A stretch of 64,000 nucleotides of DNA, from assembly GCF_000427665.1 (NCBI RefSeq), contig NZ_KE386572.1:682001-746000 (forward strand), in the 5' to 3' direction. The notes below the pieces were generated by a model. It was not told the origin of the DNA. It made no database searches and saw only the letters and a program-made list of their open reading frames with translations. This DNA comes from Geminicoccus roseus DSM 18922 (lineage in GTDB: Bacteria; Pseudomonadota; Alphaproteobacteria; Geminicoccales; Geminicoccaceae). Every line of letters starts with the position of its first letter. Within the stretch, counting starts at the first letter, position 1. Below are positions 57,659 to 64,000 of the stretch, piece after piece. The position numbers were made by a program, and so were the translations under genes.

Positions 57659-57746
57659 GGCCGCTCCGGTCTGATGGGCCGCTCGCCGCGCATGGCGCAG
57701 TGAAGAGCGGCGTCGTCCTGCTCGCTGGCCACTCAACGACCGCAGG

Positions 57747-57761
57747 TTGGAGGGGTTCCAA
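57747..57761. promoter_or_regulatory. Short palindrome upstream of the molybdenum hydroxylase operon
   Basis: TTGGA (57747-57751) and TCCAA (57757-57761) are inverted with a 5-base spacer, about 90 bp upstream of the iron-sulfur subunit start. The T-N11-A-like layout resembles LysR-family boxes, but no LysR gene is nearby. The rest of 57659-57945 shows no gene. Confidence 0.3.
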
Positions 57762-57945
57762 AACGGGAAGCGACACAGGAGGTCCGAAGGGAGCTTGAGA
57801 ATGTCAGGTGGATGAATGGACGGGACGGGCGACAGCTGGTCCAGGGGGGTGATCGAAAGGGATTTCGCCTTGCTGCGGGCTCCGGATCGAGCCGGTCACC
57901 GTGGAGGAAGAGGCACGAGCGTGCCCCGGGCCGGAGGCCCTGGCT

Positions 57946-58338
57946 TCAGGAGGGGACCTTGCCCCAGGCAGAGCGGATCGAATCCGGCAGGGCCATCGGA
58001 TCGAACGGCTTGGCGATCACTTCCACGGCGCCCAGGGCCAGGAAGCGCTCGATCTCGGTCTGCTGCACCTTCGCGGTCATGAAGATCGCGGGCGTGCCGG
58101 CCGTTTCGGGGCGCTGGCGGAATTCCGCCAGCACGGTCGGCCCGTCCATCTCCGGCATCATCACGTCCAGGAGCAGCAGCTGCGGTGAAAAACCTGCAGC
58201 GCGCTCCAACGCTTCCTTCCCCGAGGCGCAGGCGGCCACCTCGAAACCGCCGATAACCTCTAGGGCGAAGACCGCCACCGTACGGATATCATCATCGTCA
58301 TCGACGTACAGAATCCTGGTCAGCGGCTCTGCCGCCAT
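57946..58338 (-). CDS. Single-domain response regulator
   Basis: The 130-residue stand-alone receiver (CheY-like) has the acidic pocket ILYVDDDDDI, phospho-acceptor Asp58 in LLLLDVMMPEMDG, Thr in IFMTAKVQ and Lys in VIAKPFDPMAL. It has no output domain. It begins inside the end of the hybrid kinase gene (41-bp overlap), so the two are translated together and it is a likely phosphotransfer partner of that kinase. GGAG lies seven bases before the ATG. Confidence 0.94.
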   Translation of the reverse strand: MAAEPLTRILYVDDDDDIRTVAVFALEVIGGFEVAACASGKEALERAAGFSPQLLLLDVMMPEMDGPTVLAEFRQRPETAGTPAIFMTAKVQQTEIERFLALGAVEVIAKPFDPMALPDSIRSAWGKVPS

Positions 58339-60874
58339 GCTCTTTCTCCGTCGGCATTCGTCTACGCGCTTCGGCCAGAAGCTGGCTTATCGTATTGGCG
58401 AGTTGCGCGTTGTCCATCCGTGCCTTGGTGAGCGTCGCCTGGATCATGGCATGCCCCCCCGCCGATACGTCCTCGGCGGACAGGATCAGCAGCGCCGCCT
58501 GATGGTTCGTCGTGCGCAGAAGCGGCACCAGGTCGAGGCCATTGCCGTCCGGCAGCCGGACGTCCAGGACGACCAGATCGAAGCGACGCTGCTCCAGCAT
58601 CTCCCGGGCGGTGGCGATGGTGGAAGCCACCTCGATTTCGGCGGTATCCCCAATGATCTCGCTCAGGATGACGATCAGGTCGGCATCGTCCTCGACGTGC
58701 AGGATCCGCAGGCTGGAAAAACGGTTCACCGCGTCGGTAAGGGTACGGCGCAGGTCGATCTCGTCGGTGGGTTTCTTCATCCAGTTCACCACCCGCGCCC
58801 GCTCCACGCCCAGACCCGGATCTTCATCCTCGGCAGTGCAGGAGATCACGATGATCGGCATGGTCCGGTGGCGGGGGTCGGCATCCACCGCCTTGATCAG
58901 CTCAAGGCCGCTCATCGCGGGCAGCCCCAGATCGACGGTCATCGCGGCAAAGCGTTGGGCCCGGAGCGCTTCCAGGGCGGCTTCGGCCGAGGCGACGATG
59001 GTGGCACGCCAGCCGCCTCGGCTGATGGCCGTCTGGAGCAGGCGAGCGGTGACATAATCATCTTCGCAAATGAGCACGGCAGGGCGGTGATCGACAACCA
59101 CCGGGGGGGCCGCCTCGACAGGCGGTTCCTCGATCAGCCGCGGCAGGGTGAACCAGAACCGGGTGCCGCCATCCGGCAACGGGCTCTCGAAGTCGATCGT
59201 GCCGTGATGCCGCTCGACAATCGCCTTGACGATGCTGAGGCCGAGCCCCGTCCCGCTGCTGCGCCGGGCGTCGCCGGAATCAGCCTGGGCGAAACGACGG
59301 AACATCTGCGGCCGGAAGTCATCAGGTATCCCTGGCCCGAAGTCCCGCACGGCGACGGTGACCTCTCGCTCCGTGCTGTGCAGCGCCACCTGCACCGGGC
59401 GGCCTGCCGGCGAGAATTTGATCGCATTGGAGATGAGGTTGGCCAGGACCTGCTGCAGGCGTCCCGGGTGAGCCATGACCCTGCAGTCGGGATCCAGACG
59501 ATCCTCGACCGTCAGATCCACCGAGAACTGCCGGGCAAAGCCCTGGTTTGCCTCCACGGTCGCGGCCACCAGCCTGCTGACGTCGGTCCGCTCGAGCTGC
59601 ATCTCGATGTGACGGGTCTCGATCTTCTCGATATCCAGGAGATCGTTGACCAGCTCGATCAGGCGGATGCTGTTCTTGTGCGCAATGTCCAGGAGGGCCT
59701 TGGCCTTGGGAGGAAGCTCGCCTGCGGCATTGCTGACGATTAGGCCAAGCGACCCGCGAATCGAGGTGAGCGGGGTACGCAGCTCGTGGCTGACGGTCGA
59801 GACGAAGTCATCCTTGATCCGCTCCAGGCGCTGCCGCTCGGTGATGTCGCGCATGATGCAGACAAAGGCCGCTCCCCGGTCGAGCTGGCACGCCCCGATG
59901 GTGACCTCGGCCGGGAACTTGCTGCCATCATGGCGGCGGGCTTCATTGGTCCAGCTGGCGCCGTCCTGGAGTTCCAGGCCGGGAAGGAATGGGAAGACCT
60001 TGAGCCCGGCCAGCTGGTCCTGCGGCAGGCCCAGATCCCTGGCGCAGGCGTGGTTGGCCAGGATGACGTCGCCATCGGTCGACACCAGCAGGATACTGTC
60101 CTGCCCGTTCTCCAGCACCGCATGGAGGCGGCGCTCGCTGACCTGGGCGACCTCGTTCTGGCGGCGGATCTGCCGGTTCGCCTCGGTCAGATCGACGACC
60201 TGCCGGCTGAGCCGGCGCCCGCGTTTCACCAAGACCAGCAGGGTGGCGGACCAGAGCAGGAGGAACAGCCCGGCGGCGGCGATAAGGCCGACCGTCTGCC
60301 AGGAAGCCGCTCCGGCATCCCCGGCGCTGGCAGCGTATCGTTCCGCTTCCCGGTGGGCGAAGCTGTCCAGAGCCCGCCTGAGCGGAAGTTCCGCCTCCAC
60401 AAGCGACCGGACCTCCGCGCCGCCTGCCTGGCCGGCATCGTCAAGGAAGCCGGACAGGGCCTGCTGGTAAGGCCCAAGACCCGCCTCGATGTCGTCCAGT
60501 TGTCGGAGCTTCGCTGGGTCGGCCTCGTCTTCCACGAGACGGCGCAACCTGGCTGCCGTGTCCAGTAGCCCTCCTGCTTGCGCGCGGATCGCCTGAGGAT
60601 CGAGCGAGGCTCCGTCGACCTGGTAGGCCGCATCGAAAGTGGTCCGCAGGAGATTGAGACGCAACTCCTCCAGGAGATCCAGAACCAGACGGGGCTGGGA
60701 GGGAATTCCACGCCCCCACTCTGTCAGGCTGGCGCTCCGAAGGCTCAGCAGCGTGGCCACCAGGAGCAAGCCCAGGACGGCGAGCGCTGCAATTGGGACG
60801 ATCCATCGAGGTCCCGGGAGGAGATGGCTTGAATCCCGGGGCAAAGTCGGTCGGGAAAAGGAAAACAGGCTCAC
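58298..60874 (-). CDS. Hybrid sensor histidine kinase with PAS and two receiver domains
   Basis: The 858-residue membrane kinase has two transmembrane helices (near residues 24-45 and 190-212) flanking an alpha-helical periplasmic domain. A PAS domain follows (NGQDSILLVSTDGDVILANHA, ending FVCIMRDITERQRLE). HisKA has phospho-His363 in STVSHELRTPLTS. HATPase_c has NLISNAIKFSPAG, DFGPGIP and GTGLGLSIVKAI. REC1 has AMTVDLGLPAMSG and MKKPTD; REC2 has LVVLDVRLPDGNG. The second receiver lacks a clear K-P motif near its end. GTG 60874 with AAGGA nine bases upstream is preferred; an ATG at 60973 adds 33 unconserved codons. The signal is unknown. Confidence 0.92.
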   Translation of the reverse strand: MSLFSFSRPTLPRDSSHLLPGPRWIVPIAALAVLGLLLVATLLSLRSASLTEWGRGIPSQPRLVLDLLEELRLNLLRTTFDAAYQVDGASLDPQAIRAQAGGLLDTAARLRRLVEDEADPAKLRQLDDIEAGLGPYQQALSGFLDDAGQAGGAEVRSLVEAELPLRRALDSFAHREAERYAASAGDAGAASWQTVGLIAAAGLFLLLWSATLLVLVKRGRRLSRQVVDLTEANRQIRRQNEVAQVSERRLHAVLENGQDSILLVSTDGDVILANHACARDLGLPQDQLAGLKVFPFLPGLELQDGASWTNEARRHDGSKFPAEVTIGACQLDRGAAFVCIMRDITERQRLERIKDDFVSTVSHELRTPLTSIRGSLGLIVSNAAGELPPKAKALLDIAHKNSIRLIELVNDLLDIEKIETRHIEMQLERTDVSRLVAATVEANQGFARQFSVDLTVEDRLDPDCRVMAHPGRLQQVLANLISNAIKFSPAGRPVQVALHSTEREVTVAVRDFGPGIPDDFRPQMFRRFAQADSGDARRSSGTGLGLSIVKAIVERHHGTIDFESPLPDGGTRFWFTLPRLIEEPPVEAAPPVVVDHRPAVLICEDDYVTARLLQTAISRGGWRATIVASAEAALEALRAQRFAAMTVDLGLPAMSGLELIKAVDADPRHRTMPIIVISCTAEDEDPGLGVERARVVNWMKKPTDEIDLRRTLTDAVNRFSSLRILHVEDDADLIVILSEIIGDTAEIEVASTIATAREMLEQRRFDLVVLDVRLPDGNGLDLVPLLRTTNHQAALLILSAEDVSAGGHAMIQATLTKARMDNAQLANTISQLLAEARRRMPTEKEHGGRAADQDSVRR

Positions 60875-61015
60875 GAATCCGGGTCCTTTGAAAATCCGAG
60901 GAAGCCGCCCGAAAAATGACGGGCCATCGCACGGGTCAGGATCCGTATCCGGGTCCCATCGGCACCATCGCACGCCGAGAATTTTGTCCGACCAGATGTC
61001 TGCCGGCCAGAGGGA

Positions 61016-61462
61016 TCAACGACCGCCCAGCAGTTTACGCACGCTCACCATGAGTTGTTCGATGGCAATCGGCTTGGTCAGATACTCCTGGGCGCCAAAT
61101 CGGTATCCGGAGATCATGTCGACCTGATGGGAACGCATCGTCAGCATGATCACCGGAATCTTGTCGGTGTTCTTGCTGGTACGCAGCTTCTTCAAGGCAT
61201 CGAGGCCGTCCATGACAGGCATGTTCCCGTCGAGGATGATCAGATCAGGAACCTTCTCCTGCGCCATGCGAAGGGCATCCGCACCGGTCCCCCCCACGCG
61301 GACCGCATAGCCGTTCTGCTCCAACGAGAAGCGGACCAGTTCGCGCAGATGCGGATCGTCGTCGACGACCAGGATATCGCGCTGGTTGGACCTTGCCACC
61401 GGAGCCGGCTCTCGGACCGGTTCCGTCTTGGTGCGGGAGAAGATCCTGGAAAGAAACGACAC
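61016..61462 (-). CDS. Response regulator receiver protein
   Basis: The receiver-only protein is about 148 residues long, with a short basic N-terminal extension (SFLSRIFSRTKTEPV). The receiver fold shows ILVVDDDPHLRELV, phospho-acceptor Asp in LIILDGNMPVMDG, VIMLTMRS and EYLTKPIAIEQL. GTG 61462 with a G-rich stretch about six bases upstream is favoured; an ATG at 61498 is an alternative. It lies about 140 bp upstream of the hybrid kinase in the same direction and probably belongs to the same pathway. Confidence 0.9.
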   Translation of the reverse strand: MSFLSRIFSRTKTEPVREPAPVARSNQRDILVVDDDPHLRELVRFSLEQNGYAVRVGGTGADALRMAQEKVPDLIILDGNMPVMDGLDALKKLRTSKNTDKIPVIMLTMRSHQVDMISGYRFGAQEYLTKPIAIEQLMVSVRKLLGGR

Positions 61463-61932
61463 GCAGCATCCCCCAATGGCTCGCCCTTCGACAGACATGG
61501 CCAGGTTTCTGCTCAACCCCCCGCCTGCCGATGATGAGACCGGTTAAGAAGATAAGGCCACGGCTGGGATAGGGTGCACCCTAACTTCCACCACCTGCCC
61601 ATCTCGGCGAAACATCGCCACTCACCAAGCCACACCAATTTTTCTTTGATCTTAACGGAAACGCAACAGCGCAAATCGAAACACTGGAATAGTTTATGAC
61701 GAGACTGAAAAATATACATACACTTCCGCGAATAATCGATATCGAAACACGTATCGTTTTGGCCGCACCGAAAGCCGCTTTGCAATGCACCATTTTCCGG
61801 TAAATGTCGATGCGACCCGCTGAAAGGTGTGGGCCTTTTCGGAAAATGGCTCACCGCATGCGAGAAATGCACCTGATGCAGACAACCTTGATGTGAATGG
61901 GCCGACGCCGCGGCCTTCGGGATGAGGACTTG
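61463..61932. other. AT-richer divergent intergenic region
   Basis: This 470-bp gap separates the receiver gene from the glycosyltransferase gene. It is visibly AT-richer than the rest of the window between about 61620 and 61860. It holds a perfect 14-bp palindrome TAGGGTGCACCCTA (61570-61583), about 110 bp upstream of the receiver gene, and AT-rich stretches fit for divergent promoters. I see no convincing coding frame and no RNA gene. Confidence 0.6.
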
Positions 61933-63810
61933 ATGACAGCCGGTGAGTTGACCGCCTCCACGGGCCATGGCCGGGATCCATCGCGGGCACGTCCCTTGAA
62001 GCAGAAGTTCTGCGAGATGCCGTTCACCGGCGTCGGGATCCGCGACGTCCTGCGCTATCTCGAGATCCGTACGGTCAACGACCCCTTCACCTACATCGTG
62101 ACGCCGAATGTCGATCATGTCGTGCGCAACTGGCGTGACAAGGGCGATCTGGTCGAAATCTACGAGGATGCGGAACTTTCGCTCTGCGACAGCCGCATCG
62201 TCAGCCTGATCGGCCGCTTCAGCGGCGTTCCGCTGCCGGTCGTCACCGGCTCGGACCTGACTGCCATCCTATTGGAATACACGATCGATCCGCAGGAGCG
62301 GATCACGATCATCGGTGGCTCGGAGGAGGTCGTGGCCAAGCTCGCGCGGCGCTACGGTCTCCAGGACATCCGCCACCACAATCCGCCCATGGGGTTCATC
62401 CGCGATCCCGCCGCAGTGCTCGAAGCGTGCCAGTTCGTCGAGCGCAATCCCAGCCGCTTCGTGTTCCTGGCGGTCGGTTCGCCGCAGCAGGAGATCCTGG
62501 CCCGCTCGATCAAGGAGCGCGGCCGGGCCGTCGGTATCGGCATGTGCGTGGGCGCATCCCTCCTGTTCCTGACGGGCGACCTCCAGCGCGCGCCCGTCTG
62601 GATGCAGCGGTCCAAGCTCGAGTGGCTGCACCGGTTGGCCCAGGAGCCCAAGCGGATGTGGCGCCGCTATCTCTACGACGCCCCCAAGATCCTGCGGATC
62701 GCGGCGGAGTTCAAACGCGAGCAGCGCGTGCTGGTCAGCGTCATCGTCGCTACCGCCCGGCACGAGGAACTCCTGCCGCGGCTGATCGAGCGCTGCGGCG
62801 CCCAGGCCGGGTTCAACGCCGGGGCCATCGAGGTGATCGTGGTCGACCGCTCGGCCGAAGCCTCGGCGCGCGCCATTGTCGAGCGTAGCGTCGATCGCAC
62901 CCGTGCGATCATCCAGTATATTCATGCGAGCGGCAGCAGCATCGCGAGTGCCCGGGATCTGGGCGTTGCGAAGGCGCAGGGCGAGTTCGTGGCCTTTATC
63001 GACCACCAGGCCTGCCCGGTGGAGACATGGCTGGAGGCCATGCTCAAGATCCACCGGATCTATGATGCGGATGTGGTGCTGGGCCCGGTGCAGGCCGTCT
63101 TCGATGCACCGCCGGCCCGCCATGCCGAACTGTTCCAGGAAACCTTCAGCTATTCCAACGATGCCGCCACCGGAACGTCCTTCGAGAAGCGGCGGCCGAT
63201 GCAGTTCACCGGCGGAGGCTCGTTCGTGCCCTTCCGGGTCGAGAACGCGATGATGCTGAAGGCCAACTACGTTCCGAGCCAGGCCCGGGCGGCGGAAGCG
63301 GGCAGCGGAGAAGACCGCTGGTTCTTCCAGCGGATGCTGCACGACGGCAAGAGGCTGGTGTGGTGCGCCGAGGCCCCGGTCGAGAAGCAGATCCCGCCGG
63401 GGATGCTGCGCAAGCGCAGCCTCCTCTACCGAACCTTCCGCCGCAGCCAGTCCACCGCGGCAACGGCGCTTGGGCCGCCCGCCGTCATCGGCGACCTCCT
63501 GGCGTGGCTCGTCATCGGCATGTTGCAGGTGCTGGCCGGAAGCCTCAACGCCTTGTTCTGGCCGATCGCGCGCGATCGCGGCCTGCGGGGGTTGCGCATG
63601 GTCGCCTCCGGCCTTGGCAAGTTTGCTTTCTTCGGCGGGCGCGACCGCGCAACCGACCAGCAGGCCGGGCCGGAGATGATGCCGGCCGAGCCGCCGCCGC
63701 CGCCGGAGCCCGCTCCGCCGAGACACCAGGCTTCCATCATCCTGGAACCGATCGAGCGCCAGCGGCATCGCCGATGGTGGCGGCGCAGCCGGCCCAGCAA
63801 GGCGGCATAG
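61933..63810 (+). CDS. WecG/TagA-type (GT26) and GT2 fusion glycosyltransferase
   Basis: The 625-residue protein joins two glycosyltransferase modules. Residues about 20-240 are WecG/TagA/CpsF-like: FTYIVTPNVDHVVRNW, VVTGSDLTAILLE, FLAVGSPQQEILARS and GASLLFLTGDLQRAPVWMQR, then LEWLHRLAQEPKRMWRRYLYD. From about 265 a GT2-like domain follows: VSVIVATARHEELLPRLIE, EVIVVDRS, SGSSIASARDLGVAKAQGEF, VAFIDHQA where DxD is expected, and GEDRWFFQRMLHDGKRLVW. A hydrophobic segment (about 525-555) and a Pro-rich, basic tail end the protein. ATG 61933 has GAGG five bases upstream. It should add sugars to a lipid-linked surface polysaccharide. Confidence 0.88.
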   Translation: MTAGELTASTGHGRDPSRARPLKQKFCEMPFTGVGIRDVLRYLEIRTVNDPFTYIVTPNVDHVVRNWRDKGDLVEIYEDAELSLCDSRIVSLIGRFSGVPLPVVTGSDLTAILLEYTIDPQERITIIGGSEEVVAKLARRYGLQDIRHHNPPMGFIRDPAAVLEACQFVERNPSRFVFLAVGSPQQEILARSIKERGRAVGIGMCVGASLLFLTGDLQRAPVWMQRSKLEWLHRLAQEPKRMWRRYLYDAPKILRIAAEFKREQRVLVSVIVATARHEELLPRLIERCGAQAGFNAGAIEVIVVDRSAEASARAIVERSVDRTRAIIQYIHASGSSIASARDLGVAKAQGEFVAFIDHQACPVETWLEAMLKIHRIYDADVVLGPVQAVFDAPPARHAELFQETFSYSNDAATGTSFEKRRPMQFTGGGSFVPFRVENAMMLKANYVPSQARAAEAGSGEDRWFFQRMLHDGKRLVWCAEAPVEKQIPPGMLRKRSLLYRTFRRSQSTAATALGPPAVIGDLLAWLVIGMLQVLAGSLNALFWPIARDRGLRGLRMVASGLGKFAFFGGRDRATDQQAGPEMMPAEPPPPPEPAPPRHQASIILEPIERQRHRRWWRRSRPSKAA

Positions 63811-63865
63811 ACTCCATCACGGCACGTGCCGGACGTGGAACACGGGCAACCCAGGGGACGCTTTG

Positions 63866-64000
63866 GTGGCCACCAACATACTTCTCGATGATGGCAAGAC
63901 GAGCGGACGCTCGAGCCGTCCCATGGCCGTCTCCGAGCGCAGTGCCGGGCTCGGGCTGGTCGTCATCGATCTGAGCCTGATCCTGCTCGTCTTCTGCGTC
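63866..64000 (+). CDS. Start of an unidentified membrane protein gene
   Basis: Forty-five codons are visible from a GTG with AGGGGA about seven bases upstream. A polar, Ser/Arg-rich leader of about 30 residues (VATNILLDDGKTSGRSSRPM) leads into a hydrophobic run, GLVVIDLSLILLVFCV, that looks like the first membrane helix. It lies 55 bp after the fusion glycosyltransferase in the same direction, so a polysaccharide polymerase, ligase or sugar transferase is plausible, but nothing identifies it. Confidence 0.6.
   Translation, partial: MATNILLDDGKTSGRSSRPMAVSERSAGLGLVVIDLSLILLVFCV

Overview
The window is very GC-rich, densely coded bacterial chromosome. Its gene families point to an alphaproteobacterium, probably of the Rhodospirillales/Geminicoccales type. 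The evidence is a class II DAHP synthase, a ctaC-ctaD-ctaB-coxF-ctaG-ctaE-DUF983-SURF1 cytochrome oxidase cluster, an MPP-like M16 protease behind thrC, a long-form SerA, a HisKA_2 sensor kinase, a class I PHA synthase and an L36 protein of the cysteine-poor type. The genus cannot be read from the sequence alone. I saw no tRNA, rRNA, IS element, phage gene or CRISPR array.

Layout, left to right. 1-9.0 kb: the end of a class II DAHP synthase gene, a nicotinate phosphoribosyltransferase-like gene, an efflux MFS/SRPBCC pair behind a strong palindrome, an SMP-30 type lactonase, an orphan HisKA_2 kinase, and serC-serA. 9.3-16 kb: two uptake operons, tctC-tctB-tctA and a sugar-type ABC importer without its ATPase, separated by about 590 bp holding a probable gene remnant and two terminators. 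16-20 kb: divergent hmp and nsrR with a palindromic operator, then an Lrp-family gene broken by one amber codon beside a cystathionine gamma-synthase-like gene. 20.2-21.6 kb: purA. 21.6-34 kb: thirteen minus-strand genes in near-continuous register, from ctaC through the oxidase assembly factors to an M32 carboxypeptidase, thrC, an M16 protease and an MFS exporter.

34-43 kb: rsmE, ubiA, the ycjX-ycjF pair, an orphan TatA-like peptide gene, uppP, amtB with a sigma54-like promoter, and phaC starting at TTG. 43.4-49.5 kb is the least understood part: a MotA/TolQ-like channel protein, a MotB/OmpA-like partner, a small membrane protein and a 1069-residue coiled-coil OmpA-domain protein. Together they look like an ion-driven envelope machine of unknown purpose. 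49.6-57.7 kb: an ABC exporter, rpmE-rpmJ, adenine deaminase and a PaoABC-like molybdenum hydroxylase without the usual export signal. 57.9-61.5 kb: a two-component cluster with one hybrid kinase and two stand-alone receivers. 61.9-64 kb: a WecG/TagA-GT2 fusion glycosyltransferase and the start of a further membrane protein gene, probably the edge of a surface-polysaccharide locus.

Most genes are ordinary housekeeping or metabolic genes. The features most worth a second look are the four-gene envelope cluster, the glycosyltransferase fusion, the amber-interrupted Lrp gene, the operator without a local regulator at 3.9 kb, the tandem duplication at the tctB/tctA junction, and three genes that start at TTG behind strong ribosome-binding sites.
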